A stretch of DNA of 64,000 bases from Saccharibacillus brassicae (GCF_006542275.1 NZ_CP041217.1:3474501-3538500), one strand, 5' to 3'; shown: positions 8,697 through 17,075, counted from the stretch's first letter. Numbers and translations: made by a program. The notes: generated from the letters alone by a model not told the origin.

Positions 8697-9050
8697 ATAT
8701 GTACAACGTTTGATTTTAAGAAAAATTTATATTAAATTTGTAAAAATATATATTTTTAAATACAGTCTAATAATAGGCTCTCAAGTTCTTCGTTCGCAAA
8801 AGTAAGCGCCAAAAACTACCGGAGAAACGTGAACGTTTTGCTGTTGGGAAGTTGATCCGGCAGCATTGGGTGAAGAGCAGATTACACACTTCGGCAGTAG
8901 AGGCTGAGCAGGCTATGAAGCAGGCCCTCTTTTTCACCGCGAAAACATTCGAACCAAAAGCGTTTCGTCAAACCATCGATCCCCATCGAAGCATCGTCTA
9001 TCATGGAGATATCCGACAAATCGCACGCATCGCAGAAGGAGAGGGAACCG
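8697..9050. other. Intergenic region, AT-rich part then possible gene remnant
   Basis: 8697-8770 is very AT-rich and should hold the leftward promoter of the secreted-protein gene. From about 8850 to 9000 the composition turns to that of coding DNA (a frame reading SAVEAEQAMKQALFF), but there is no start with a ribosome site and the frame runs into the next gene. It may be debris of a lost gene. Confidence 0.3.
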
Positions 9051-9812
9051 ATGAACATTCAACTGATTCGCAACGCTACGCTGATCGTCCGGTATGCGGG
9101 CAAGAAATTCCTGATCGATCCGTTTTTGTCCGAACAGGGCACGCTGCCTGCTTTTCCCAATGCCGCAAGAACCGATCAGAACAATCCGCTCGTGGGCCTG
9201 CCAATTTCGATCGAAGACATCGTCAGCGACCTGGATGCCGTCATCGTCACGCATCTGCATATGGACCATTGGGACGATGCAGCCAAGGCCGCTTTGCCAA
9301 AAGGCGTCAAGATTTTCTCGCAAAACGAAGAAGATGCCGAAGCTATCCGCAGTGCCGGCTTTGAACAGGTGGAAGTGCTGGGCGAGAACACGGTTTTTGA
9401 AGGCATTCGATTGATCAAAACGCAGGGCGAGCACGGACGCGGAGACATTCTGCAAATGGCGGGTCACGTGTGCGGCGTCGTATTCAAGCATGACAGCGAA
9501 CAGACGCTGTACGTCGCCGGCGATACGGTCTGGTACGAAGCGGTGCGGCAGACGATCGAGACGCATCAGCCGGAAGTGATCGTCGTTAACGGCGGAGATA
9601 ACCAGTTCCTGAAGGGCGGTTCGCTCGTCATGAACGCGGAAGATATCCACCACGTGCATGAAGCCGCGCCGAACGCCCGCATCCTCTCGGTCCATATGGA
9701 AGCCGTCAACCACTGGAATCTGTCGCGGACGGAACTGAGGGATTTTGCGGCTCAAAAAGGGATCTCTGACCACATTCTCGTGCCGGACGACGGAGATTCT
9801 TATACTTTCTGA
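9051..9812 (+). CDS. MBL-fold metal-dependent hydrolase
   Basis: 253 residues from ATG 9051 with AAGGAGAG upstream. The metallo-beta-lactamase motif HLHMDH is at about residues 68-73 (VTHLHMDHWDD). Further metal-site elements follow: a His in GEHGRG, an Asp in VAGDTVWYE, and a His in the final SVHMEAVNHW. The overall form resembles the UlaG/YtnP-like subgroup of small soluble hydrolases, whose substrates range widely. It differs from its neighbours in having the usual GC-rich composition and so may be a core gene interrupting the AT-rich island. The substrate is unknown. Confidence 0.85.
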   Translation: MNIQLIRNATLIVRYAGKKFLIDPFLSEQGTLPAFPNAARTDQNNPLVGLPISIEDIVSDLDAVIVTHLHMDHWDDAAKAALPKGVKIFSQNEEDAEAIRSAGFEQVEVLGENTVFEGIRLIKTQGEHGRGDILQMAGHVCGVVFKHDSEQTLYVAGDTVWYEAVRQTIETHQPEVIVVNGGDNQFLKGGSLVMNAEDIHHVHEAAPNARILSVHMEAVNHWNLSRTELRDFAAQKGISDHILVPDDGDSYTF

Positions 9813-9864
9813 ACAGCTTTTTTGAAAAGCAACCGTAAAACAAGCCGAACCTCATATAGAACGT

Positions 9865-9909
9865 AAACGAAAAAAAAGAGGCGCTTTCGAGCGGCTCTTT
9901 TTTTCGTTT
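9865..9909. terminator. Terminator after the MBL hydrolase gene
   Basis: AAACGAAAAAAAAGAG pairs with CTCTTTTTTTCGTTT around GCGCTTTCGAGCG, an A-rich and T-rich stem that can act on both strands. Confidence 0.85.
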
Positions 9910-10142
9910 GGATTGAAATCTGTTAAAACCTATTATGAGATCATTCTATATTTTTATTTAAATAGTAATTAATAGACTTAAGTACCTGTTTAAATCTCCA
10001 TCTCCATTTAAGCTCATACTTTAGAACCTATTATATACAAAAAGTTATATTTTAGGATTTTTCGTGTTAAGTTTAAGAAGTAAATAAGTTCAAATTGATT
10101 TTGGGATTGTCAAAATTCTTTTTAAGAAGGAGACTTTTGGAG
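9910..10142 (+). promoter_or_regulatory. AT-rich upstream region of the second secreted protein
   Basis: About 230 bases, strongly AT-rich, with several possible -10 boxes (for example TATTAT followed by TATATAC near 10028-10038) and no ORF. The exact promoter cannot be fixed by eye. Confidence 0.35.
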
Positions 10143-10826
10143 ATGAAAAAAAGCTTGATTGCAATTAGTGCCGGTCTTTTGGTTTTAAGCGCTTCTGCTG
10201 CTCCGGTTTCTGCTAGAACGTTAGCGCAAGAGAATTCCAATATTAGTTCCATCCAGAACCGTCCAATGATTTCTTTTGGTGAGACGGATCAAGATCAGAA
10301 ATTACTTGCAGGAGCCGTTGCCATCAACGAGTACATTGCAATAGGCTCCGACGGATTTTTACATATTGCGGAAGAAGGTAAAACCAAAGTAAGCAGCGAA
10401 GTCTATCGCGTAATTGAACGGGGAGTAAATACAATTAATGCTGAAATTCAATCAGGGGCACTTATTGTAAATGGGAATACTGCAACTCTCGGTAGAACAG
10501 CACCTATGATTGAAGCTCCTGGCCCTGGCGAATTCACGACAAATGCCTTTAGCAATGCGTATTGGTGGGGTGTGGCTATAACGTTTAACGACCAAGAAAC
10601 CAAAAATCAGATTTATACGCTGACACAAACCGGAGTGATTTGGGGACTTGTTGCGACAGTAGCAGGAGTAAGCGGAGCTCATGCGGCTACAATTGCAGCG
10701 GCGCTAGTCTCGGCAGGCGCATTTATGATAGCCAATTCAATGTCTGCACACAATATGGGGAAAGGTGTTACACTTAATATACATTGGCTGCCTGCTCCGT
10801 ACTTTGAGTCTACAACCAATAGATAA
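10143..10826 (+). CDS. Secreted protein with hydrophobic Ala/Gly-rich C-terminal segment, bacteriocin-like
   Basis: 227 residues from ATG 10143, with AAGAAGGAGA upstream. The signal peptide MKKSLIAISAGLLVLSASA with cleavage near PVSA (residue 24) shows export. After a polar region the C-terminal third has Trp-rich FSNAYWWGVAITF, then hydrophobic helices (GVIWGLVATVAGVSGAHAA and AATIAAALVSAGAFMIA), and ends GKGVTLNIHWLPAPYF. This plan recalls hypothetical secreted Bacillus proteins with pore-like helices, but I cannot name a family. Four bases short of 25 after its stop begins a small membrane-protein gene, so a secreted effector with a membrane partner is a reasonable guess, not a proof. Confidence 0.7.
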   Translation: MKKSLIAISAGLLVLSASAAPVSARTLAQENSNISSIQNRPMISFGETDQDQKLLAGAVAINEYIAIGSDGFLHIAEEGKTKVSSEVYRVIERGVNTINAEIQSGALIVNGNTATLGRTAPMIEAPGPGEFTTNAFSNAYWWGVAITFNDQETKNQIYTLTQTGVIWGLVATVAGVSGAHAATIAAALVSAGAFMIANSMSAHNMGKGVTLNIHWLPAPYFESTTNR

Positions 10827-10874
10827 GGAAGCCGTACAGTTCGTTCAAATGTGAAGGAGGAGATTCACATCGTT

Positions 10875-11126
10875 GTGACTATCCTAATTTCAATCGTGGC
10901 ATTTCTTTTGCTCTTTACGGCGGTAAAGTTCATGGCTACGAGGCTCAAGAGTCCGCATCAAAGAAAATGGCTTTATCTCGGGCTTATGTTCTTGGCCTTG
11001 ATCTCTCAGACTATACCGCTTCTCAAAGGAAACATGTCGGCACTGCCTGTTTTTCTTTTGTTGATAGTAGCTGCTGTATGTTTGGGAAGGCATTTGAACG
11101 AAAGTTCCAAAAGAAAGCATTATTGA
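10875..11126 (+). CDS. Small three-helix membrane protein downstream of the secreted protein
   Basis: About 83 residues. The frame is open from GTG 10851, but the AAGGAGGAG ribosome site at 10853-10861 lies inside that stretch, so the start is more likely GTG 10875. Three hydrophobic segments are visible: MTILISIVAFLLLFTAV, WLYLGLMFLALISQTI and LPVFLLLIVAAVCLG, separated by short basic loops, with a basic C-terminus SSKRKHY. No family recognised. It directly follows the gene for the secreted hydrophobic protein and shares its transcript, a layout often seen for immunity proteins. A terminator follows at 11158. Confidence 0.65.
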   Translation: MTILISIVAFLLLFTAVKFMATRLKSPHQRKWLYLGLMFLALISQTIPLLKGNMSALPVFLLLIVAAVCLGRHLNESSKRKHY

Positions 11127-11157
11127 AGAGTTTTAAGCCGTTTGTACTGGCGCATAC

Positions 11158-11198
11158 CGAAAGGATAGGAGTGCAACTGCATTCCTATCCTTTTTTTC
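11158..11198 (+). terminator. Terminator of the secreted-protein/membrane-protein unit
   Basis: AAAGGATAGGAGTGCA and TGCATTCCTATCC form a long stem followed by TTTTTTT. Confidence 0.85.
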
Positions 11199-11469
11199 GG
11201 CTGATTGACCCTAACCCTAGCCTCACAAACGGTCTGCAAAAATGTACTTTTACGTCCCATTCCCGCCAACCTTCTTTTTTTGCGCAAAGGTCCATTGAAT
11301 GAAGTCCTTCCGCTCCTTATGATAAGTCAGTGAGAATAACTGTCATGTGGGGATTGGAAAGATGAGACAAATCGGATATGCCGATAAAAAAGCTGGGCAC
11401 GCCGGGGGAAGACCGGGCGCGGCCGGCACGGTGAATACCGAGCAGGCACCGACCGTGTCGGAGGCGGCG

Positions 11470-11673
11470 AGACGGTAGACCTGATTCGGATCGAAGGCGG
11501 CGAACTGTTCGTGCTCGGCGACCGCAACGTGGGCGACGTGATGTACCGCTATCTTTTACGCGTACTGTCGCTGTCCGGCCAACTGGACGAAGGGGTAGAG
11601 CTCTATTTGTCCGCCCCGTACGCGAGCAGTTCCTTCAACCGTTCGTCGATAAACCGGTTATCCGGTTCATGAA
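11470..11673 (+). pseudogene. Probable 3' remnant of a coding sequence
   Basis: One frame has good codon structure (reads ETVDLIRIEGGELFVLGDRN and continues into VGDVMYRYLLRVLSLSG) but has no start codon with a ribosome site, and upstream the frame is broken. It runs into the 3' end of the leftward hydrolase gene, where it loses protein-like character. The stretch 11200-11470 before it holds nothing else I can support. The original function is not recognisable. Confidence 0.3.
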
Positions 11674-12622
11674 TTCCCCGCCCCGCAAAATGTCCCCAGA
11701 CCGACAGGATCGGCTGTAATACGGCATTCGGAATGCGCCGCACTTCGTACGCATTGTCGTCCGCCGAGCAGAACAGGTCCGTGCTGCCCGGCATGACGCA
11801 GGCCCGGGCGGTAATGCTCGCAAGCGCCCGGTCGAAATCGCCGCCGTACGCCGGATTGTCGCTGATGTCGGCATGCTGCCCGGTGCGGAGCATGGACAGC
11901 ACATTGTGCGGGTCCATCTGCATGAAGCTGTTTTCCCAGACGCCGGCCGTGAACTCTTCCAGCGAATCGAAGCCCATCTCCCGGTAAAGTTCGGCCCGGT
12001 AGAACGCTTGCGACAAGCCCCAGCCCGCATATACCCGCCCGACGGCCCGCATATCCGCGGACGTCAGCCGATCCAGCGAAGCCTCGTCGAAGCGCACGGC
12101 GGACAGCAGCGCGGCCCGGAGACTGTCCAGCACGACGAACGTGTGGGGCCAGGGCTTGGCGATACCGGCCACAGGCGCGATCCGTTCGACCATCTCCGGG
12201 TAACTTGTGCCCCATTGGAACGCCTGAATGCCTCCGAGCGACCAGCCGACGACGAGCGCGATCCGGCGAATGCCGAACCGCTCGTGCAGCAGCCGACGTT
12301 GGAACACGACGTTGTCGTAGACGGTCACCTGCGGAAAACGGGCCCGGTCAAACGGAGGTGGTGTGTTGCTCGGCGACGAAGACAGTCCGTTGCCGAGCAG
12401 GTTCGGCACGACGATGAAATAGCGCTCCGGGTCGAGCGCCTGGCCCGGTCCGATCAGCCATTCGTTCTGCGTATGCGTGTCGCCGAACGCGGTCGGATAG
12501 ACGATCACATTGTCCCGGCGTTCGTTCAGGGTGCCGTACGTCCGATAAGCCAGAAAAGCGTCCGGCAGCGTCGTTCCCGATTGCAGCAGGACGTCGCCCA
12601 AATCAAAAATTTCGTAATCCAT
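11603..12622 (-). CDS. Alpha/beta-fold hydrolase, MetX-like
   Basis: 339 residues of the homoserine acetyltransferase-like branch of alpha/beta hydrolases. The nucleophile elbow is GWSLGG with Ser128; LLGNGLSSSPSNTPPPFD resembles the MetX N-terminal pattern, and a late His (VWGHFAGRG) could complete the triad. The MetX substrate motifs are incomplete, so a general hydrolase or acyltransferase is a safer name than MetX. The start is ATG 12622. The gene is divergent from a LysR regulator at 12768 with a 145-base gap, the usual arrangement for a LysR target. Confidence 0.85.
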   Translation of the reverse strand: MDYEIFDLGDVLLQSGTTLPDAFLAYRTYGTLNERRDNVIVYPTAFGDTHTQNEWLIGPGQALDPERYFIVVPNLLGNGLSSSPSNTPPPFDRARFPQVTVYDNVVFQRRLLHERFGIRRIALVVGWSLGGIQAFQWGTSYPEMVERIAPVAGIAKPWPHTFVVLDSLRAALLSAVRFDEASLDRLTSADMRAVGRVYAGWGLSQAFYRAELYREMGFDSLEEFTAGVWENSFMQMDPHNVLSMLRTGQHADISDNPAYGGDFDRALASITARACVMPGSTDLFCSADDNAYEVRRIPNAVLQPILSVWGHFAGRGIHEPDNRFIDERLKELLAYGADK

Positions 12623-12732
12623 GTTGAAATCTCTCTCCCTTCGGCATAGAACCGCGCGTGTTGGCGCCGGTTCTTGTGCTCAGTATAGGACCGTGCTACG
12701 CTCAATAAAAGTGAAGGAAATTCATCATAGTC

Positions 12733-12747
12733 TTCAAAAATATTGAA
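12733..12747. promoter_or_regulatory. LysR-type T-N11-A box
   Basis: TTCAAAAATATTGAA is a near-perfect palindrome of the T-N11-A form, 20 bases upstream of the lysR start and in the gap shared with the divergent hydrolase gene. Confidence 0.5.
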
Positions 12748-12767
12748 AGTCCGAAGGAGAGAGAAAC

Positions 12768-13652
12768 ATGGAACTGCGGCAGCTGAACACTTTTCGCACG
12801 GTCGCGTCGACCCTGAATTTTACCCGGGCGGCGGAAGCGCTGAATTACGTGCCGTCCAACGTCACGATGCAGATCAAAGCGCTGGAACAGGAGCTGGGCG
12901 TGCCCCTGTTCGACCGATTGGGCAAGCAGCTCGTGCTCACGACAGCCGGCAAACGCTTTTTGATCCATGCCCGGGACGTGCTGGACAAGCTTGCCGAAGC
13001 CCGCAGCGACCTGCATGACGACGGACAGCTCAGCGGGACGCTGACGATCGGCGCGAACGAAGTCGTCTGCGCGTATCGGCTGCCGGCGGTATTCCGGAAG
13101 TTCCGCTCCCGGTATCCGGGCGTGCGTCTGATCTTTCGCTCGGTGCCGAATCAGGGGCTGAAGCCGGCGCTGCTGGAAGGAACGGCGGATCTCGTCTACG
13201 TGCTGGACGAACCGGTTCGCTCCGGCGTCTTCTGCGCGGAGCCGCTGGCGGACGAACATTTTCGCCTGTTCGCCGCTCCGGATTATCCGCTCGCCCGGCA
13301 GGAAGTGCTGCGTCCGGCAGATTTTAACGGGGAAGTGCTGCTGACGAATGAGAAAGGCTGCCCGTACCGCACGATGTTCGATCGTTCGTTCGAGCAGGCG
13401 GGCATCGACGGACTGACGCATCTGGAATTTCAGAGCGCGGAAGCGATCAAGCAGTGCGCCCTGTCGGGAATCGGCGCAGCCTTTCTGCCCGAGATCGTGG
13501 TCAGGGCCGAGCTGGAGCGGGGCGAACTGATTGCTCTGCCGTGGTCCATGCCGGATCTGCGCGTGCAGACGCAGATGCTGTGGCACAAAGACAAGTGGCT
13601 GTCGCCGATCCTGACGTCTTTTATGGATACGGCCCGGGAAGTGTTCGCCTAG
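12768..13652 (+). CDS. LysR-family transcriptional regulator
   Basis: 294 residues. The winged helix-turn-helix is at 1-60 (MELRQLNTFRTVASTLNFTR, then AAEALNYVPSNVTMQIKALE) and the two-lobed effector domain follows from about residue 90 (SGTLTIGANEVVCAYRLP). ATG 12768 has AAGGAGAG upstream. It is divergent from the alpha/beta hydrolase gene, which it probably controls through the palindrome at 12733-12747. LysR regulators commonly also repress themselves, which fits the box position near its own start. The effector is unknown. Confidence 0.92.
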   Translation: MELRQLNTFRTVASTLNFTRAAEALNYVPSNVTMQIKALEQELGVPLFDRLGKQLVLTTAGKRFLIHARDVLDKLAEARSDLHDDGQLSGTLTIGANEVVCAYRLPAVFRKFRSRYPGVRLIFRSVPNQGLKPALLEGTADLVYVLDEPVRSGVFCAEPLADEHFRLFAAPDYPLARQEVLRPADFNGEVLLTNEKGCPYRTMFDRSFEQAGIDGLTHLEFQSAEAIKQCALSGIGAAFLPEIVVRAELERGELIALPWSMPDLRVQTQMLWHKDKWLSPILTSFMDTAREVFA

Positions 13653-13681
13653 ATCCGGCGTGCGTCAGACTTCCTTTTGGA

Positions 13682-14240
13682 TCAGACTCCATTTTCTATC
13701 AAAGCCCAGATCCGCTCGAACCGTTCTTCGTAGTCCGGCAGATTCCAGGTGTCTTTGAAGGACGGAAGACTGAATACCGCGAACGCGGACAGGATCGCTT
13801 CGGCGCGTTCGAAATGGGGATCGCCGTAGCCCATCATTTCGTCGACGATGCGGTAGGCTTGCTGGAGAACCTCGCGCAGTACGAGCGGATGGTTGTCCAC
13901 ATACTGCGTGTTTAGCGCGAACATCTTCGGATTTTCGTGATAGGCGCGCTTTTTGGCATGGGCAAAAGCCCGCAGCCAATCGTGCAGCCGCTCTTTGGGA
14001 TCGGCCGGATTAACGGGATCGATCGGGTCGAGCCTGATCTGCTCCGAGATCATGCGCTCGAACCAGCTTTTGGCTACGGCGGTCCAGAGCTGCTGCTTGT
14101 TTTTGAAATGTTTATAGAGAGCCGCGTGCGTGATGTCCAGTTCGTCCGCGATTTGCGACAGGGTCACTTCGGACTTCTCGGTGCGTTCCATCAGCGTCTC
14201 GGCGGTCGCGAGAATAAGTTCCTGCGTAATTTTGGCCATG
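13682..14240 (-). CDS. TetR/AcrR-family transcriptional regulator
   Basis: 185 residues from ATG 14240, preceded by AAGGAAG; a longer frame to 14311 lacks a ribosome site. The N-terminal helix-turn-helix reads VTLSQIADELDITHAALYKH followed by FKNKQQLW. The remainder is a ligand-binding helical bundle. It is divergent from the quinone oxidoreductase-like gene at 14424, and the gap contains several GTTAC/GTAAC boxes near 14308-14395 suited to a TetR operator. It ends 29 bases from the convergent LysR gene. Confidence 0.9.
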
Positions 14241-14304
14241 CTCAACGCTTCCTTTTCGGGTCGATTGCCTGCCTGACACTCGGTCGGCGGCAGTCTTATT
14301 TTAA

Positions 14305-14397
14305 CATACAAAAATAAAGTAACAAATGTTGACTTTTGTAACCTAAAAGATTATGCTTGCGATAAAGTTACAAAATCAAATAAATGTTACTTAGATA
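14305..14397. promoter_or_regulatory. Candidate TetR operator region with GTTAC/GTAAC boxes
   Basis: Four related boxes occur here: AAGTAACAAATG, CTTTTGTAACC, AGTTACAAAAT and AATGTTACTT, in alternating orientation, within the AT-rich gap between the divergent TetR and oxidoreductase genes. Confidence 0.4.
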
Positions 14398-14423
14398 TTT
14401 ATTCATTCAGGAGGTTGTTCAGT

Positions 14424-15425
14424 ATGAAAGCCGCACAGATTACCCAATATGCCAAAAAAATTACGGTGGCCGTGAACGAAATTCCGGTACCTGACATAAA
14501 CGATCGCGAAGTGCTGGTCAAAGTGAAAGCGGCGGCGGTCAACCATCTGGAACTGCTGATCGCGACAGGCAGCGTCAAGCTGATCCAGGATTACAAATTT
14601 CCGCTGACGCTCGGCAACGAACTGACGGGCGTGATCGAAAAAGTCGGCAAAAACGTACGGGGCTTCCGGGTAGGCGACGCCGTCTACTCCCGTCTGCCGC
14701 TGACCCGCATAGGCGCTTTTGCGGAATACGCCGCGATCGACGCCGAAGCGGTCGCGCCGCTGCCGGCCCATCTGGACTTCGTCACCGGAGCGGCGGCGGC
14801 GCTGACCGGCTTGACGGCTTACCAGGGGCTGCGCGAGCAGCTGGAAGCCCGGCCCGGCGAGAGTGTGTTCATTCCCGGCGGTTCCGGCTCGTTCGGTCAA
14901 ATGGCGGTTCCGATTGCCAAAAGCATGGGGCTGCACGTCATCGTCAGCGGCAGCCCGAGTGCCCGGGAACGGACGCTCGCCGCGGGCGCGGATCGCTATA
15001 TCGACTACAAGACCGAATCTTATTGGGAAACGCTCGAAAGCGTGGACCACGTGATCGATACGCTGGGACCGGACGAATTTGAACGCGAGCTGGCGGTACT
15101 CAAGCCGGGCGGCCGCCTGCTGTCTCTGCGCACGGGCCCCAACAAGCGCTTTGCGCAAGATCTGGGTCTGCCTTTCTGGAAAAAACAGCTGTTCGGCCTC
15201 GCCGGCGCCAAATACGACCGCCGGGCGGGCAAGAAGAACGTGCAGTACCGCTTCATCTTCGTCCGCAGCGACGGGCAGCAGCTGCGCGAAGTCTCGCGCA
15301 TCCTCGAAGAGAGCGGCATCGTGCCGGCCGTCGAACCTGCCGAATTCCGGATCGAACAGATCAACGAAGCGTTGAGCCTCGTCGCGAACGGCCATCCCCG
15401 GGGCAAAGTTATTATCCGGTTCTAA
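14424..15425 (+). CDS. Zinc-type alcohol dehydrogenase-like / quinone oxidoreductase (MDR family)
   Basis: 333 residues from ATG 14424, with AGGAGG 10 bases upstream. It has the GroES-like N-terminal domain (LTLGNELTGVIEKVG) and an NADP-binding Rossmann domain with GGSGSFGQMAVPIAK near residue 152. The structural and catalytic zinc cysteines of classical alcohol dehydrogenases are absent, so it belongs to the quinone reductase-like group that reduces quinones or enones with NADPH. Together with the divergent TetR gene it looks like a stress-inducible detoxification pair. Confidence 0.88.
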   Translation: MKAAQITQYAKKITVAVNEIPVPDINDREVLVKVKAAAVNHLELLIATGSVKLIQDYKFPLTLGNELTGVIEKVGKNVRGFRVGDAVYSRLPLTRIGAFAEYAAIDAEAVAPLPAHLDFVTGAAAALTGLTAYQGLREQLEARPGESVFIPGGSGSFGQMAVPIAKSMGLHVIVSGSPSARERTLAAGADRYIDYKTESYWETLESVDHVIDTLGPDEFERELAVLKPGGRLLSLRTGPNKRFAQDLGLPFWKKQLFGLAGAKYDRRAGKKNVQYRFIFVRSDGQQLREVSRILEESGIVPAVEPAEFRIEQINEALSLVANGHPRGKVIIRF

Positions 15426-15535
15426 GCGAGAAGATTCGCTCACCGTTGAAGCAAAGCGTTGAAGTTCGCGCCGGATTTCATCGCGCCTGCGTGGGCCAAA
15501 ACGATGCTATAATCGCCCGACTCATGTTAAAATAA

Positions 15536-15592
15536 AGGATCGGATACACGCGGACCGAACTCGGCCGGGCGTGCGTATCCGATCCTCTTTTT
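15536..15592 (+). terminator. Terminator or leader attenuator ahead of the SF0329 gene
   Basis: AGGATCGGATAC pairs perfectly with GTATCCGATCCT, extended by ACGC/GCGT after a bulge, and is followed by CTTTTT. A TATAAT box at 15508-15513 lies between the upstream gene and this hairpin, so transcripts starting there meet it before the gene at 15662. Confidence 0.75.
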
Positions 15593-15661
15593 CATATCGA
15601 AGCGTTATCCGAATTTTCCGTTCCTTATTCTCATAGTCGAAACAAGCATAGGAGGACCTTT

Positions 15662-16231
15662 ATGTCCTGGAGCAAATTGCAGCAGCAGTTGGAGAGTTTT
15701 CTCGCGCCCGCCTTAAAAGGCACGGTCGAATACCGTTCGACCAGCTACCGGTATGTCCCCGACAAAGCCGGCACCTGCCATATCACGGTGGACAAGAAGA
15801 ATATTCTCAACATGGGCGACAAGTCCAATTTTATCGACTGGTACCAGAGCGAGATCGAGATCAAAAACGATCCGAATCTTGAGATTCCGGTCACCGAAGC
15901 GGAGATCGAAGCGGTGCGCGCAAGCGCCAAAGGCCCGATCCCGGAAGACCGCCTGAAAGTGATGGCCGCAAGCCGCAAAGCGACGGAGCATGCCAAAGAG
16001 CTGCTGGCCGCGCAGGCGGCGCTGACCAAATCGAACTTCGTCGCGACGGCGAACAAGTTCTTGGCGTCTTCCATCGAAGAAAGTCTGGAGAGCCGCGATA
16101 TCCTGCTCAACGTGCTCGCCGTGGTCGACAAGCGGGTCGGCAAAAAGCGTATCGTGAACATGTCGGAGACGGTCAAGCTAAAGCATCCGATCGTGCAATA
16201 TTTCTACGAGCTGCGGCGCCGGACGGTCTGA
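15662..16231 (+). CDS. SF0329-family protein of unknown function
   Basis: 189 residues, well matched to the SF0329 family found across Bacillota and enteric bacteria. Conserved features I recognise are the start MSWSKLQQQLESFLAPALKG, the strand pair YRSTSYRYVPDKAGTC, ITVDKKNILNM, the central EIKNDPNLEIPVTEAEIEA, and the end LKHPIVQYFYELRRR. ATG 15662 has AGGAGG upstream. It is a soluble protein without a known activity. It stands alone; a promoter-like TATAAT and a terminator hairpin precede it, which leaves attenuation possible. Confidence 0.8.
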   Translation: MSWSKLQQQLESFLAPALKGTVEYRSTSYRYVPDKAGTCHITVDKKNILNMGDKSNFIDWYQSEIEIKNDPNLEIPVTEAEIEAVRASAKGPIPEDRLKVMAASRKATEHAKELLAAQAALTKSNFVATANKFLASSIEESLESRDILLNVLAVVDKRVGKKRIVNMSETVKLKHPIVQYFYELRRRTV

Positions 16232-16309
16232 ACCGGGAATGAGCCGATCGGCCCGATCCCGGATCGCTTGGAACCGGCGGCGCCGCGAAGACAACAGGCA
16301 GCGGCCAAC

Positions 16310-16353
16310 AAAAAAGCCCGAACGGCGCGAGACTCGCGCGGTTCGGGCTTTTT
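16310..16353. terminator. Bidirectional terminator
   Basis: AAAAAAGCCCGAAC-GGCGCGAG pairs with CTCGCGC-GGTTCGGGCTTTTT. It serves the SF0329 gene and the leftward DUF2536 gene. Confidence 0.9.
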
Positions 16354-16438
16354 CGATATTGGCTTTTTTCGATACCGGCTATTGGAGCTTGGATGCCGGG
16401 TGACGGATACGGCAACATTCAGGCCCGGATTGCTCCGC

Positions 16439-16645
16439 TTAATTCGCCGCGAAATGCACGACCGCGCTGTACAGCATCTTATTGCGGATCGGGTCGAACG
16501 TGACTTGGTGCTGGACGTGCTTCACGCGCAGCAGCAGTCCCTTGTTGATCTCGACGCGTTCGTCGATCGCGCGTTCGAGCTCGCGGAAGTCGTAGGTTTG
16601 CAGGCATTCGACTTTGTCTTTGATCATGTCCAGAATGATTCCCAT
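16439..16645 (-). CDS. DUF2536 (YrzA-like) small protein
   Basis: 68 residues from ATG 16645, with AAGGAGAT at the proper distance; the longer frame to 16750 overlaps the next gene and has no ribosome site. The sequence (IKDKVECLQTYDFRELERAI, then LLLRVKHVQHQVTFDP and YSAVVHF at the end) matches DUF2536, represented by Bacillus YrzA, in both length and pattern. It is a small soluble protein with no known role. It lies downstream of the leftward HxlR gene, 73 bases away, possibly on the same transcript. Confidence 0.8.
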   Translation of the reverse strand: MGIILDMIKDKVECLQTYDFRELERAIDERVEINKGLLLRVKHVQHQVTFDPIRNKMLYSAVVHFAAN

Positions 16646-16718
16646 GCTTGTGCAGATCTCCTTTTCGATACGGCCGTGATTGAGATTGAAGGAATTCGCC
16701 TGGATTGAAGGAATTCGC

Positions 16719-17060
16719 TTATTCGGCCGCGGGTTCGTCCATGTGCTCAAGTCCCCAGTCCTGCAGGTGCAGCAGAATCGAGGTCAGGCTTTTTCCTTTT
16801 GACGTCAACGAGTATTCGACTTTGGGCGGGACTTCCGGATAAACGGCGCGGTTGATCAATCCGTCCTGTTCGAGTTCGCGCAGCTGCCGGGTCAGCGTGC
16901 GATGCGTGACCGAACCGAGCAGGCGCTGCAGTTCGTTGAAGCGGACCGTCTCGCGCGTCATCAGCTGATACAAGACCAGCAGTTTCCATTTGCCGCCGAT
17001 CAGGTTGACCGTGAATTCGACCGGGCAGCTGCTGCACGAATCGAGAGTTCGAAGTTCCAT
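16719..17060 (-). CDS. HxlR-family winged-helix regulator
   Basis: 113 residues. It starts MELRTLDSCSSCPVEFTVNL and continues through GGKWKLLVLYQL and NELQRLLGSVTHRTLTRQLR, the HxlR/DUF24 winged-helix pattern. Two cysteines sit at the N-terminus (CSSC); many HxlR proteins (HypR, YodB, CatR) sense quinones or electrophiles through Cys, so redox sensing is plausible but inferred. It is divergent from an NmrA-type oxidoreductase gene, a very common pairing. A perfect 16-bp palindrome sits just upstream of its ribosome site. Confidence 0.9.
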   Translation of the reverse strand: MELRTLDSCSSCPVEFTVNLIGGKWKLLVLYQLMTRETVRFNELQRLLGSVTHRTLTRQLRELEQDGLINRAVYPEVPPKVEYSLTSKGKSLTSILLHLQDWGLEHMDEPAAE

Positions 17061-17075
17061 CCCATCACCTCCATG

